64,000 nucleotides of DNA from an uncultured Clostridia bacterium (GCA_947623655.1 CANQHG010000002.1:50550-114549); one strand, 5' to 3'; numbered from the stretch's first letter, positions 24,139 to 35,143 are shown. Notes: generated by a model from the letters alone, not told the origin. Program-made: numbers and translations.

Positions 24139-27100
24139 TTATTCCTCGGGAACGTAATCGAATACGACTTTTGCCTTGGTGTTCGTCATCCAATCAAAAC
24201 CGATGAGCGAACCTACGACATACCGGCTGTTCTCGAAACAGATCGTCTGATTCTCACCCCACGACGAGAATGCAGAAGCATCCACAGACGAGAGCTTGGA
24301 ATCCTTTCCGATGATGAATTTCTCGAACGCGCAGTTCATAAGCGAACCGCTGCCGATGGACGTAAGGCTGTCGGGTATTCTGAGCGTCTTCACCGTAGTT
24401 GTCCCCGGCTTTCCCCAAAGAGTCGTCGCGAATACATTGATCCCTTCGCCGAATACAACTGTCTCGAGCTCGGGGGTGTCCTCGAACAACTGGTTGAGCG
24501 TAACCGCCCTCGTCACACCGTCTGCCGTATCTTCAAAGATAACGCTCCGCAATTTCTGACAATGCCTGAACAGATAGATGATCGTGGATGTGTTGCTGCC
24601 CGTATTCGCCGTTCCGATAACGGTTCCGGGAACGACGGCCGTCTCAACAGAGCTGTATTCAAAGGTGTATTGACCGATATACGTTATCTTGCCGAAATCT
24701 TCCGCCGTCAGGTCTTTGAGGCCCGTCGTGTAGGAATAAGCATAGTCGCCGACCGAAATGATGTACTCCGTGATATGAAGGCTCGGCGTTGCGCTGCCGT
24801 AGAAGCAATATTTGGGGATCGCCGTGACCGACGAAGGAAGGTTGAGCGTCGTAAGGCGCGTCGTGTTCATAAAGGTACCGGTGGGAAGCGCAACGAGCCT
24901 TTCGGGCAAGGTAAGCGTTTCGATCGCCGAGTCGAAGAATACACCTGTCGTACCCGTCGCAGAGGTCGAGCCCGCCGCGAGAGTCAAAGGCTGAGGATCT
25001 TCCCCATCTGCGGGATCTTTGAACGTTACCGTCCTGAGGTTGGGCGTATTCGCGAATGCGTTCGAGCCGATCGTTGTGACGGACGCGGGAACGACGACTT
25101 CCTCTACAAGACTGCCCTCGAACATCGAAGCTCCGATCTCCGTAAGGCCGTCGGGAAGGATGACTTTCTTGACGTCGGCGCCGAACATATACGCGCCCAT
25201 TGAGACATCGGTGCCGACATCGGGATTCAGCGTATTGAAGTCGACAACGCCTTCTTCCACCGATGCATTGGGCATAGCGTAAAGGGTATTGTCTGCGCCG
25301 TAGAGAGCGCCGCTCTCCACGCGGAACGCCGTGTTTTCGCCGTCGAGCGCAAAGGCCGTGATCTTGGCGCAACCCATGAAAGGAGTTGCGACCGAAGTCG
25401 TACGGAAGTTTAACAGATCTTTGGAGAGCGTCACGGTGCCCGTAAGCCCAGCATTCTGGAAAGCTCCAACGCCGAAATCGGTAACGCCCGAAAAATCGAA
25501 ACCTTCGAGCTTCTCACAGTTGCGGAACGCATACTGGCCTACAACCTGGATCTGCCCCGCTCTCGTTGTTACGGTCTGCAAGTTGACGCATCCGTCGAAC
25601 ACATAGGAATTGTTGTTGCCCGCTGCCGTGGCGGAAGACGAAAGCCTCGTCACTTGCGTGCCCGAAAGATCGATCTTCTGCAGCGCCGTGCAGTTCTGGA
25701 ACGTATATGTGCCGAGATGCTTGATCAAGGCGCCGAGGGTAACTTTATCGAGCGACGTGCAACCAAGGAACATGTAGTTGCCGAGCGAAGTCGCGAGCGA
25801 CAAGCCTAAGTCTGCTTCCTTGAGCTTGATGCAGCCGTCGAACACATAAGTGCCGAACGTCGTGATCGTGCCGAGCTGAATGCTCGTAAGACTGAGGCAG
25901 TTGCGGAACGTGCAGGCCGGAAGATTGTTGATACGGTTGCTGAAGTTGACCGTTTCGACCGCCGAGCCCTCAAAGACGCCCAGAGTACGGGTTGCAGATG
26001 TAAACGACGTACCGCCCGCCGTGACCGAGATCGTCCCGGAACCGCTTTCAAATGTAACGGTCTTGAGAGAAGCGCAGTCTGCGAATACGCCCGCTTGCAA
26101 CGTCTTCAGCGTTGCGGGGATCTTGATGGAAGTAAGGCCGCTGCCGCTGAAAGCGTGTGTGTTGAGCGCCGTCGTGCCAACGAGTTCGATCTCCTTGAGA
26201 GATGTGCAGTTGCGGAAAGCGCAAGCGGCGACCGTCGCAACACGCTTGCTGAGAGTGACGTTTTGAACCGCCGAGTTCTCAAAGACGCCCAGAGCACGGT
26301 TTGCTGTCGTCCAACTCGTACTGCCCGCCCCGAGCGATATTGTCCCTGTTCCGTCTTCGAAAGTAACAGTCTGAAGGGAAGCGCAGTTTGCGAATGCGCC
26401 AGGGTCGATCTTCGTGATCTTTGCGTGGATGTTCACGGAAGTGAGCCCGCTGCCGTTAAAGGCGTTTTTCCCGATCGAGGTTATTTTCGTGAAATCGAAC
26501 GTCGTCATGGCCGTGCAGCCCATGAATACGCCTTCGGGTAAGGACGTGATGCCCGTATACTTGCTCAAATCTAACGACTGCAACAAAACGCAATCCTGGA
26601 ACGCCGCTTTCCCGAGCGACTTGATCCCGCTCGGCAACGTAACGCTTGTAAGCTGCGCGCAACCCGTATACATGTTCTCGGGCAAAGCTGTGACGTTTGC
26701 AAATTCGCTGAGGTCTGCCGACTGCAACGACGAGCATCCGTTAAACATGTTGGTCGGAAGTGTCTTAGCGCTCGTGAGCGAACCGAAGTTGACGGTAGTG
26801 AGCTTTGCGCAATCCTTGAACATGAAGTTCGAATTCGGGAACTTGGAGACGTCGAGCTTGGGAAGTTGAGTTGCGAAATCGAAGCTTTCGAGCCCCGTGC
26901 CGCAGAAAGCGTATGTACCGACCATGGTGACGTTATCGAGACCTGTGATCGTCTTGAGGTTCGTGCTACCCTCGAAGCACCTCGCGCCGAGCAATTCGAG
27001 ATTGGTCGGGAACTTCACGGTCGTGAGAGCGGTGCAACGCGCGAAGATGAAAGTTGCGCTTGACGCGCTCGACGGCATTGAGGTCTTCTTCGACGCGTCG

Positions 27101-30100
27101 AGATACTTCAGGTTGGTAAGGTTCGTAAGATCTACTTCTTCAAGCGCCGTACAATCCACAAACGCATTTTTCCCGATATATATGATCGAATTCGGAAGTT
27201 TGATCGAAGTAAGGTTGGGGTTCTGCGAGAAGAAACCGTAAAGATAGGAAAGCGTACCGCCTGCGCCGCCGCCCGCAGGAATTTCTTCAACGCCTGTGAG
27301 GCCGCTCATATCGATCTCGGTAGCGCCGCTCATCATGAACATATAGGCGCCAAGCTTTTTGAGCTGAGCGGTTTTAGGGAAAGTGATCTTGAGCGGGTTG
27401 TCGCTGTTGCGTCCCGCACCCGAAAAGATACCTGTCGCGGAATATGTATATGCGGTGTCACCGTTAAGCAGATAGTTGGAAGAATAGCTTCCTTTCCCAT
27501 CGCCGAGCGTGGCGAGACGTGTTGCGACCTCAAGATTGATTTTTTCAAGCTTGTAGCAGTTTTGGAAAGCGCCCGTACCGATGCTTTGCAGAGTGCTACC
27601 TGCCTCGAACTCAACTTCTTTGAGGTTGACGCAGTTCTGGAACGCGTATTCGCCGATGGACTTGACCGTCGCGGGAATGTAGACATACTCGAGCTGAGGC
27701 TGGTTGGCAAACGCCCGATCGCCAATCGCATTACCGCTCGCGATCTGGAACCTCTTGCTGTCTCCGCTCAACTCACCGTAGATCATGATAATGGAGTCTT
27801 TCTCGCCATTCGCGTCCTTCTGATAGATGATAGGAAGCTTTTCGTCGGCGATGAGATAAGGATTCTCTTCGTCGATGTTGATCGTCTCGATGCTTGCGCA
27901 TCCGCCGAGCACACCGTTGAGCGCCATGATCGAAGCGGAAAGGTTCATTTCGGTGAATTCCGTGCAGAACTTGAAGAGCGTGGCGCCCAACTCAATTCCG
28001 TTTGCCGCAGAAGATTCGGGGAAAGTGATCGAGGAGATCGACGTCTTGGAGAACGCAGACTCGCCCACTTTCTCGAGTTGGCTCATGCCATCTGCAAATG
28101 TGATGCTTGTGATCCCCGTAAGATTTGCAAGCAAGGACGCACCGATCTCCTTTACGTTCTGAGGGAACTCAAAGGACGTAAGGGCCGTGTCGCCCGTGAA
28201 GACGCTCGCACCGAACGTGAGAGGCGTTGCGGTTACGCCGAATTGGACCTCATTCAGCGCTTTCATGTTGGAGAATGCGCTTGCGCCGATGCTTGCGAGC
28301 AAGTTGTCGGCAGCGGTCGTGATCTTGGTGTAACCGGTGTTTGAGAAAGCGCTGTCGCCGATGCTCGTGACGGACGCGGGAATATTCAACGTGCCCGTGA
28401 GCCCGCCGTTGTCGCTGAATGCGCTCTTGCCGATCGTCTGAAGCCCTTCCGCAAGTTCGATGCTCTCGAGGGCACAACCGCTGAAAGCAGAATCTCCGAT
28501 CGCTTTCACCGCACCGGGAAGAGTGACTGTACGAAGGGCGCCGCAACTGCTAAACACGGAATTTCCGATCGATATCTCACTATCTCCATTCTCAAACTTC
28601 ACCGAAATAAGCTGATCGTTGTTGTAGAACGCATAGTTGCCGAGATAGGCAAGCCTTGAGGGAAGCGTCACCTGCGTAAGCACCATGTTGGCAAATACGC
28701 CGCTCGCACTATCGGGCGAGAGCGATGTTGCCATGAGCGCATCTTCGATGCGGAGCGGGACGATTTCTTCGCCGTCGGCAGGCGCATCAAAGGTAATCGT
28801 CTTCAGTCCACTGCATCCTCTGAAAGCGTTTGCGCTGATCGAGGTCACGGTGCTGGGAATGTTGATCTCCTGAAGTGACGAACAGGATCTGAAGAGGTTT
28901 GCATCCAAAGTCGCAAGACCTTTGGGAAGATGCACTTTCCGGATCACCGGATTGGACAGCGACGAGAACGGAGTGTGGGGGATCGTTGAAGACAAGCCGG
29001 AATCCCATTCCCATACGGGTAAACTGATGATATTGCTGAGTTTTGTTTCGCCCGTTTCGGCATCGTAGTCGTAGGTCGGGATCACATCGTTAAAGTGGAT
29101 ATCCGTGATGTTCTTGTTGTTCAATCCCGTGATATATGCCAGTGTACTACGGATATATCCGGAAATAGTTACCTGTCCGGTTATGCCTTCGGGGCAATAG
29201 AGAAGCGTATCGGGCACATAGGTGATCTCGTCTTTATCGGGATCTTCCTTAATGGCACGCGTTGAGTAGAGCACACCGTTTTCGGAGATGAAATGCGTGT
29301 TGCCGGGCGCAACGTTGATCTCTGTCAGATTGGTGCACCCCTGCCAAATACGCATAAATTGGGCGGGAGCATAGATCTGCGAGAATTCAAGCGACTCCAC
29401 ATTCTTGGGAAGCGTAAATTCTTGCAAATTCGTGCAGTTCATGAAAGCGTCGGTTCCGATGCTCTTGAGCCTGTCGGGTAAAGTAATACTTGTGAGGCTC
29501 GTGCAATCCTGGAACGTTTCGGAACCGATCGAAAGGTCGACTCCGTCGCCGGGAAGGAACGTTACGGTTTCGAGATTTTTGCATTCACTGAATGCACCGT
29601 TACCGATCGTTTTAACTCCCGCGTGGATCGTGATAGCTGTAAGTCCTCTTTTGCTGAACATGCCCGCAGGGATATTCGTGATCTGCGTGGGAATCGTGTA
29701 GGGCTTATTCCAGCTGGCGGGGAAGAAGATAAGCTTCGTCATGTCGGTGGAATAGAGAATGCCGTCACTGTCGGAAAGATAGTTGGGATTATTGAGATCG
29801 AGGATAACTTCCTTGACCTCGGCGCCGAAGATATCGGTGATCTCAAGGGCGGGAACATTCGGGCCGATATAAACGGTTTCTATATCGGACCCTGCACCCG
29901 CACCGCCTGTATTTTCAGCATCGAAAGCGCCTGCCTGATAACCCTTATAATCCGGGTCACGGCCGTCGGCTTCGACATATACAACTTTAAGACCGGTTGA
30001 ACCGCCGAACGCATATTGCCCGAGCTCTACAAGGTTTGCGGGAAGCGTAAGTTCTTTCAACCCGTTTCTTCCCCCGATCTGAGTTCCCTTCTTACCATAG

Positions 30101-33100
30101 AATGCCTTGGTAGCGATGATCAGGTCGTTATCGTCGGTATCGCCCAAGAATTGGATCTCTTTGAGGCTCGTGGTGCCCTCAAACGCGCTGGGACCGATAT
30201 AACGGACCTGCGGCGTGACGACGATTTTGGTCAGATATGTGTCTTTTGCGGCAGCTTCGCCGATCGCCATAATGGTTTCGGGAATAGTGAACTCCGTTGC
30301 TCTGCCGCTCGTGGTAATCGTTTCGGGGACATAAGCTTTCCCGTCCTCTCCGACGTGCCTGTTGTTGGGATAGTACACGAGTTCGAGGCCGTAGTCGCCC
30401 TCTTTGCAGAGAAGTCCGTCGAGCGAGGAATATGTTCCGCCCGCTTCGACATCGATATACGCAAGGTAAGTGAGCTTGCGGAGCGCTTCGCTGGGAACGG
30501 AGGAGAGGCGCTTGGGGAATTTGATGCTCATGATCTGCGACGTAGAAAGACTCGTTTTGGGATCGCCGAACGCAGTTTCACCGATCTGAAGCGACGTCGC
30601 TTCCGTTTCGCCCTGTTGAAGCGGCAGGAAGTTGATCGTTTTCATGTAATAGAATTTGAAGAATGCACCGCTCTCGATCGATGAAACCGTCGCCGGAACA
30701 TTGATCCGTTCGAGCGGGCAGTCTGTGTAGTCATTCGCGTGGAAAGCGCCGTCGGGGATCGCTTTAACGGGTCTCTTGCCGTCAACCGTCTCGATCATGC
30801 TCGGGATGGTGTATTCCGTATCCTGGCGCGCATAGGGATAATATTTGATCTCCATGCGGCCGCCGTCCGTCTTGCTGTTCCAATAGAAGAGAACGCCGTT
30901 TACAGAGTAGTACACAACATCTGCCGCGATCGAGGATTCGTAAATTTCGATATCGGTGAGCGAATCGCAACCCTTAAAGGCCGCGCCGTCGCCCGCAAGC
31001 GTAATGATGGTAACAGAATTGGGAATGGAGATCTTCCTCAGCGAAGTGCACGAGGAGAAGTCCCCCACCGTGGAGACGATACCGCCGTTGTATGTTTCGG
31101 GAATGGTAACTTCGGTAACGTATTGGATCCCGTCGCCCTTTGATACCGACTGCGTGCCGTCGGTCTGCTCATCGAATTTGAAGATCGCGACCCACGAAGC
31201 CTTGAGCGTGACCTGCTTTGCGTCAGTCCAATCGCTGACGCTCTCGCCCTTCTCGTTGGTATAGCGCGTTTTCTCGGTCGTATCGTACCAACCGCGGAAA
31301 GCGTAGACACTGTTCGTCGACTCGGGAACGGGAAGATTGTATGCGGAGCCGAACGTCACATCCTGCTCGGGAAGGCTGTCTTTGCCGTATGCTCCCATAT
31401 CGAACGTAACTTTGTATTGGTTGGCAGTCCACTTCGCGTAAACCGTACGGTCGTACTCGTCGTTGAACGTGGGTCCTTCGAAAGGCTCCCCTTCGCCGTT
31501 TGCCTGCGTATACCAACCGCTGAACGTATAGCCGAGAAGACTCGTCTGAGGAAGCTCAAGCGGGTCGCCTTTCGCCTTGAAGAGAGACTCTTTGATCTCT
31601 GCGCCGCTCTGTGAGTCGAACTTGATCTCATAGACGTCGACATCGACCGACTTCCACGCGCTGTCGGTGCCGTCTTTATTGACCGCGCAGACAAAGAGCG
31701 TGTTTTTGCCGCTCTGCGTGAAAGTGACCGTATACTCGGTATTGTCCGCAACTGCCTGCGGTTCGCCTTCGTTGATCTTGACTTTATACTCGGATACGCC
31801 GAACACAGCGTCCCATGTGAGCTTGCCTGCCGCGTAACGGAGTTCTCCCATTTCGCCGCTGCGGACAACGTAGTCGGCCGACCAAAGGGAGGCCTGAACA
31901 GAGCCGACGTTCTTGGCGCGGACTTTGATCGTGTAGGAAGCTACGCTTTCATCGTAGTAATCTGTAAGGTCGAGAGAATTCGACGTTGCAGGCAGGGTCT
32001 GATTGTTGAAAGAGACATCATAACCGTCTGCGCCGTCAACGTCGTCCCATGCGAGCGTAGACGCGGACAGGTGCAGACCCTTGGGCGTTGCAAAACGCGC
32101 TTTGGTATAGGAACCCGTCGCCGCGTCGGGGGAAAGCCAACCGAACGCCACGGGCATAACGGTAACGGTGATCTCGCCGTTGTTGTAGTATTGCAGATCG
32201 TACGTGAGCGCGTTGCCGACGTTTGCATTGAAGAGTTCTTCGCCGCCCGCCGAGATCGTAAGGACATACGACTGCGCATTCTCGACCGCCTGCCACGATA
32301 CGGTGTCATCGGCGTTGTTGAAAGAGATGCCGCTGACTTCATTGAGCGTTCTCTTGCAGTAATAGGGCTCGGAGACAGACGAAATGTAGCCTTGGGCGGT
32401 CGCTTCTACGGTAAACTTGATGCCGCCCGCCTTCATATCGCATTCGCTGAAGTCGTAGCTCGTCTTATTGCCGAGATCAATGGGCGCGGAATGGTCGTGA
32501 TCCGCGCTCCCGCATTCAACGGAGAGAAGATAATTGGTCGCATTGGGAACGGCGTTGAAGAGGAGCGTGGAGCCCTCGATCTCAAATACGGTGACTTGCG
32601 CCAACGCCTTGTTCTTGTAATATGCGGTGCCGGTCTGCCCGTCGAGCGTTTTGACCGTGACGGTATAGTCGCCTTCCGCTGCGGCCGCGAAATTATAATC
32701 GTAATTCGTCGTATCTACCGAAAGATCATTCTCAATCGCGTTGTCGTCGGGCCCCATGATGGTGAGCTTGTAGCTCGTGTTGCCCGAACGGCCAAGCCAC
32801 GACACGCCGCTTTGGGTGACGGAAACGGCGGGAGCTTCGCTCTCCCATACCGCATAGAGCGTGATGGGCTGTTCGATAGACTGATCTTTATATTGTGCCG
32901 TAAGTTTGTCGGCGGAGCCGTAGTCGCTGGTCCACCAACCGACGAACGTGTGTCCTTCCCAATCGGCGGGCGTGGGAAGCGTGTAGAGCTTGTGCCCTAC
33001 CGTCGTCTGCGCGGGGATATTCTCGGCGCCCGTATGATTGGCGTTGAACGTTACGGCAAATTCGGGAGGCGTGTGCTCGACGAAGCGCGCGTGAAGAGTG

Positions 33101-33633
33101 AGATCTGCCGTAATGGGCTGGTTGAACGAGAACAGAGTCGAAAAATCGCTCCCCGTATACCAACCGACAAATACAAGATCTCCCTTTTGGGGATCGTCGG
33201 GCTTAGCGGCTTTCTTGCCGTTGACGACTTTCTGCGCGGCGACCGCCGAACCGCCGTCCGTGTTGAACGAGACGGTATACTCGGTCGTGCGCAGAAATTT
33301 GTATGTATCGCTCTCATAGGTGAGCGTTACCGCGTCGTTATAGTAGGTGGCGGAATACTGCTCGCCGCTGCCCGCGGTGAGCGTTAAAAGTTCGCCGTCT
33401 TTGACGTAGGAACCGCTCAGTTCCTTCCCTCCGATCTTGAGGGTAAACGTGTTGCCGAGAACGAGTGCAAGCGTATATTCCTCCGACCCTGCGTCGTAGT
33501 AATACTCGCCCTGCTCTTCACTCGGTTCATAGACCGTTTGCTCGGTGTCGCCGCAGGCCGTAAACGTCAGGCCTACGATCATGAGGACCACCGAAAGCAG
33601 TACTATGGACAACCGCTTCAGAGATTTTTCCAT
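24139..33633 (-). CDS. Giant (3,164 aa) BspA-like LRR lipoprotein
   Basis: This is the largest gene here, at roughly 335 kDa. The lipobox is FTAC (Cys ~27). Residues ~30-250 hold a small beta domain and two Listeria-Bacteroides repeats. About four fibronectin-III-like domains cover ~260-650, and two further Listeria-Bacteroides modules lie at ~665-815. From ~830 to the end there is an almost unbroken array of LRR_5 repeats (IP.SVTSIG.SAFS.C..L..V.F), probably 70 or more, with Gly/Thr-rich insertions. No C-terminal anchor is seen, so lipid attachment at the N-terminus should hold it. The track starts 11 codons earlier, but the ATG at 33633 follows AAAAAAGGAG at good spacing and starts the signal peptide. 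It is monocistronic with its own promoter. A role as adhesin or in matrix binding is inferred from the LRR_5 family. Confidence 0.88.
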   Translation of the reverse strand: MEKSLKRLSIVLLSVVLMIVGLTFTACGDTEQTVYEPSEEQGEYYYDAGSEEYTLALVLGNTFTLKIGGKELSGSYVKDGELLTLTAGSGEQYSATYYNDAVTLTYESDTYKFLRTTEYTVSFNTDGGSAVAAQKVVNGKKAAKPDDPQKGDLVFVGWYTGSDFSTLFSFNQPITADLTLHARFVEHTPPEFAVTFNANHTGAENIPAQTTVGHKLYTLPTPADWEGHTFVGWWTSDYGSADKLTAQYKDQSIEQPITLYAVWESEAPAVSVTQSGVSWLGRSGNTSYKLTIMGPDDNAIENDLSVDTTNYDYNFAAAAEGDYTVTVKTLDGQTGTAYYKNKALAQVTVFEIEGSTLLFNAVPNATNYLLSVECGSADHDHSAPIDLGNKTSYDFSECDMKAGGIKFTVEATAQGYISSVSEPYYCKRTLNEVSGISFNNADDTVSWQAVENAQSYVLTISAGGEELFNANVGNALTYDLQYYNNGEITVTVMPVAFGWLSPDAATGSYTKARFATPKGLHLSASTLAWDDVDGADGYDVSFNNQTLPATSNSLDLTDYYDESVASYTIKVRAKNVGSVQASLWSADYVVRSGEMGELRYAAGKLTWDAVFGVSEYKVKINEGEPQAVADNTEYTVTFTQSGKNTLFVCAVNKDGTDSAWKSVDVDVYEIKFDSQSGAEIKESLFKAKGDPLELPQTSLLGYTFSGWYTQANGEGEPFEGPTFNDEYDRTVYAKWTANQYKVTFDMGAYGKDSLPEQDVTFGSAYNLPVPESTNSVYAFRGWYDTTEKTRYTNEKGESVSDWTDAKQVTLKASWVAIFKFDEQTDGTQSVSKGDGIQYVTEVTIPETYNGGIVSTVGDFSSCTSLRKISIPNSVTIITLAGDGAAFKGCDSLTDIEIYESSIAADVVYYSVNGVLFYWNSKTDGGRMEIKYYPYARQDTEYTIPSMIETVDGKRPVKAIPDGAFHANDYTDCPLERINVPATVSSIESGAFFKFYYMKTINFLPLQQGETEATSLQIGETAFGDPKTSLSTSQIMSIKFPKRLSSVPSEALRKLTYLAYIDVEAGGTYSSLDGLLCKEGDYGLELVYYPNNRHVGEDGKAYVPETITTSGRATEFTIPETIMAIGEAAAKDTYLTKIVVTPQVRYIGPSAFEGTTSLKEIQFLGDTDDNDLIIATKAFYGKKGTQIGGRNGLKELTLPANLVELGQYAFGGSTGLKVVYVEADGRDPDYKGYQAGAFDAENTGGAGAGSDIETVYIGPNVPALEITDIFGAEVKEVILDLNNPNYLSDSDGILYSTDMTKLIFFPASWNKPYTIPTQITNIPAGMFSKRGLTAITIHAGVKTIGNGAFSECKNLETVTFLPGDGVDLSIGSETFQDCTSLTSITLPDRLKSIGTDAFMNCTNLQEFTLPKNVESLEFSQIYAPAQFMRIWQGCTNLTEINVAPGNTHFISENGVLYSTRAIKEDPDKDEITYVPDTLLYCPEGITGQVTISGYIRSTLAYITGLNNKNITDIHFNDVIPTYDYDAETGETKLSNIISLPVWEWDSGLSSTIPHTPFSSLSNPVIRKVHLPKGLATLDANLFRSCSSLQEINIPSTVTSISANAFRGCSGLKTITFDAPADGEEIVPLRIEDALMATSLSPDSASGVFANMVLTQVTLPSRLAYLGNYAFYNNDQLISVKFENGDSEISIGNSVFSSCGALRTVTLPGAVKAIGDSAFSGCALESIELAEGLQTIGKSAFSDNGGLTGTLNIPASVTSIGDSAFSNTGYTKITTAADNLLASIGASAFSNMKALNEVQFGVTATPLTFGASVFTGDTALTSFEFPQNVKEIGASLLANLTGITSITFADGMSQLEKVGESAFSKTSISSITFPESSAANGIELGATLFKFCTEFTEMNLSASIMALNGVLGGCASIETINIDEENPYLIADEKLPIIYQKDANGEKDSIIMIYGELSGDSKRFQIASGNAIGDRAFANQPQLEYVYIPATVKSIGEYAFQNCVNLKEVEFEAGSTLQSIGTGAFQNCYKLEKINLEVATRLATLGDGKGSYSSNYLLNGDTAYTYSATGIFSGAGRNSDNPLKITFPKTAQLKKLGAYMFMMSGATEIDMSGLTGVEEIPAGGGAGGTLSYLYGFFSQNPNLTSIKLPNSIIYIGKNAFVDCTALEEVDLTNLTNLKYLDASKKTSMPSSASSATFIFARCTALTTVKFPTNLELLGARCFEGSTNLKTITGLDNVTMVGTYAFCGTGLESFDFATQLPKLDVSKFPNSNFMFKDCAKLTTVNFGSLTSAKTLPTNMFNGCSSLQSADLSEFANVTALPENMYTGCAQLTSVTLPSGIKSLGKAAFQDCVLLQSLDLSKYTGITSLPEGVFMGCTAMTTFDFTKITSIGKNAFNGSGLTSVNIHAKITKIDPGAFANCASLQTVTFEDGTGTISLGAGSTSWTTANRALGVFENSAVQNVTLSKRVATVAACAFRNCTSLKEIELVGTTALNTHAFSGSGLTSIKIPATLKTLQAGVFADCASLKTVTFESGSGTISVTAGGTSFTSATRTLGVFEGSAVETVNFSNRINNLPACTFRNCLSLTSIQLGTITTFGTYVFDGCIKLKEADLGLSLATSLGNYMFLGCTSLDKVTLGALIKHLGTYTFQNCTALQKIDLSGTQVTRLSSSATAAGNNNSYVFDGCVNLQTVTTRAGQIQVVGQYAFRNCEKLEGFDFSGVTDFGVGAFQNAGLTGTVTLSKDLLNFRTTSVATPFMGCAKITAFALDGENTAFRVESGALYGADNTLYAMPNASVEEGVVDFNTLNPDVGTDVSMGAYMFGADVKKVILPDGLTEIGASMFEGSLVEEVVVPASVTTIGSNAFANTPNLRTVTFKDPADGEDPQPLTLAAGSTSATGTTGVFFDSAIETLTLPERLVALPTGTFMNTTRLTTLNLPSSVTAIPKYCFYGSATPSLHITEYIISVGDYAYSYTTGLKDLTAEDFGKITYIGQYTFEYSSVETAVVPGTVIGTANTGSNTSTIIYLFRHCQKLRSVIFEDTADGVTRAVTLNQLFEDTPELETVVFGEGINVFATTLWGKPGTTTVKTLRIPDSLTSIGSGSLMNCAFEKFIIGKDSKLSSVDASAFSSWGENQTICFENSRYVVGSLIGFDWMTNTKAKVVFDYVPEE

Positions 33634-33724
33634 AAATGCAACTCCTTTTTTGTATTTATTCACCATTCCCGCCTGTCGTCAGGCGTGCATGGAGGATGCC
33701 GAATTTAATATAATACATATTTAT

Positions 33725-33752
33725 ATTATCATATGATTTTTCCGTTTGTCAA
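33725..33752 (-). promoter_or_regulatory. Sigma-A promoter of giant LRR lipoprotein gene
   Basis: TTGACA (33752-33747), a 16-nt spacer and GATAAT (33730-33725) on the minus strand. A ~85-nt leader follows, containing a small GCCTG/CAGGC hairpin at 33671-33684. Confidence 0.75.
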
Positions 33753-34111
33753 ACGATTGGCGTCAAATAACGCCCCATTTTGCTATTAAAATAACGAATA
33801 GAAAGTATAAGTTGTAGTTTTTTATTCGTATAAATTCATTTGAATTTTTTTCAAATTATGCATTTTTTGCATAAAATTAACAAAATATCCGCCATGTTTT
33901 CACTTATTTTGCGTCGAAAGCACAAAAATCGGGCGTGTACGGCCTGCGGAAAAGGTTGGAAATTCCGAAAAATATTAAATTTACTCTGAAAAAATTATTT
34001 CGCCTGCGCAAAAAATTTTTTCGGCGTCCGTGTCCCCCGCGCGGCGAAAAACGCGTGCGGCACGGGAAACGCGCGGAGTCGCGGCGGCATATCCTGTAGA
34101 GGAGAATTTTT
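33753..34111. other. AT-rich intergenic region between divergent genes
   Basis: This stretch of ~360 bp has no gene. The left part is very AT-rich and includes ATGCA-T5-TGCAT (33858-33872). The right part becomes GC-rich before the glycosyltransferase. The only clear signal is the glycosyltransferase ribosome site (GAGGAG at ~34100). I see no convincing promoter for it. Confidence 0.5.
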
Positions 34112-35140
34112 ATGCTTTTATCTGTCTGTATGATCGTGCGCGACGAAGAAAAAACGCTCCCCCGCTGTCTCGAAAGCATTCGCGGGCTCTTCGACGAGCT
34201 CGTGATCGTCGATACGGGTTCTTCGGACGGCACGGCCGCACTTGCAAAAACGTACACGCCGAACGTCATTTTCCTCCCTTGGAAAGACGACTTTTCCTAT
34301 GCGCGGAATAAAGCCTTCGGCCATGCGAACGGCGAATTTCTCTTGTGGCTTGACGCCGACGACATTGTGGAAGAAACAGACTTCTCCGCCCTGCGCGCGT
34401 TTTTAAAAAATGAGAGCCCCGACATGGTGTTCTGCCCCTATTATGCAGGTATGCTCACCTATGAACGCGAGCGCATCGTCAAGCGCGAAAAAGGGTACAC
34501 GTTTGAGGGGCGGGTGCATGAGGCGATCGTCCCGCGCGGAAAAATTTTACGCTATCCCCTTTTTGTCCGTCATCTTCCGTCCGAAAAACAGCGCGGAAGG
34601 CGCAACCTCGACATTTATCTGAAATGGGCGGAAGAGGAACCCCTCTCCCCGCGCGATCTCTTTTACTACGGCAGAGAACTGTACTATCATAAACTTTACA
34701 CGGAGAGCGCCGCCGTGTTGGAAAAGATGCTGAATGGCAGCGGATGGTATGTCAATCAGATCGCCGCCTGCGAGACCCTGTCCCGCTGCTATGAAGAGAG
34801 CGGGGACGAAAAAAGAGCGCTCGAAGCGCTCTTCAGAAGCTTTTTATTCGGCGAGCCCCGTGCCTTTATCTTGTGCCGTGCCGGCGATCTCTTTTTCCGC
34901 AGAGGAAAATATCGGGAAGCGGCGTTTTGGTACGAGGGCGCCCTGTCCTGCCGCGACCATACGGGGGAGGGCGACTTCGAGGAACCCGCATGCCGTTCCA
35001 CCACCCCCCTCATGCAGCTCGTCGTCTGCTATTGGCGGCTCGGAGAGCGGGAAAAAGCGCTTTCTTATCACAAAAAAGCGGAGGCGATCGCCCCCGCACA
35101 TCCCTCGGTGCTGTTTAACCGAAAGTTTTTTCAAGAATAG
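34112..35140 (+). CDS. Family 2 glycosyltransferase with C-terminal TPR-like repeats
   Basis: This 342-aa protein has the GT-A fold start (SVCMIVRDEEKTLPRCLESI), the nucleotide-binding VDTGSSDGT and a DxD-type metal motif (LWLDADD, ~85-91). The C-terminal half (~170-340) is helical with tetratricopeptide-like pairs (YYGRELYYHKLYTESAAVLE, REAAFWYEGAL, REKALSYHKKAEAIAP). This layout matches the SunS-like/TPR glycosyltransferases that modify peptides or surface structures. The start follows GAGGAGAATTTTT. It converges on guaA with only 3 nt between stop codons. Given the many secreted neighbours, modification of surface proteins is plausible but unproven. Confidence 0.88.
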   Translation: MLLSVCMIVRDEEKTLPRCLESIRGLFDELVIVDTGSSDGTAALAKTYTPNVIFLPWKDDFSYARNKAFGHANGEFLLWLDADDIVEETDFSALRAFLKNESPDMVFCPYYAGMLTYERERIVKREKGYTFEGRVHEAIVPRGKILRYPLFVRHLPSEKQRGRRNLDIYLKWAEEEPLSPRDLFYYGRELYYHKLYTESAAVLEKMLNGSGWYVNQIAACETLSRCYEESGDEKRALEALFRSFLFGEPRAFILCRAGDLFFRRGKYREAAFWYEGALSCRDHTGEGDFEEPACRSTTPLMQLVVCYWRLGEREKALSYHKKAEAIAPAHPSVLFNRKFFQE

Positions 35141-35143
35141 CGC

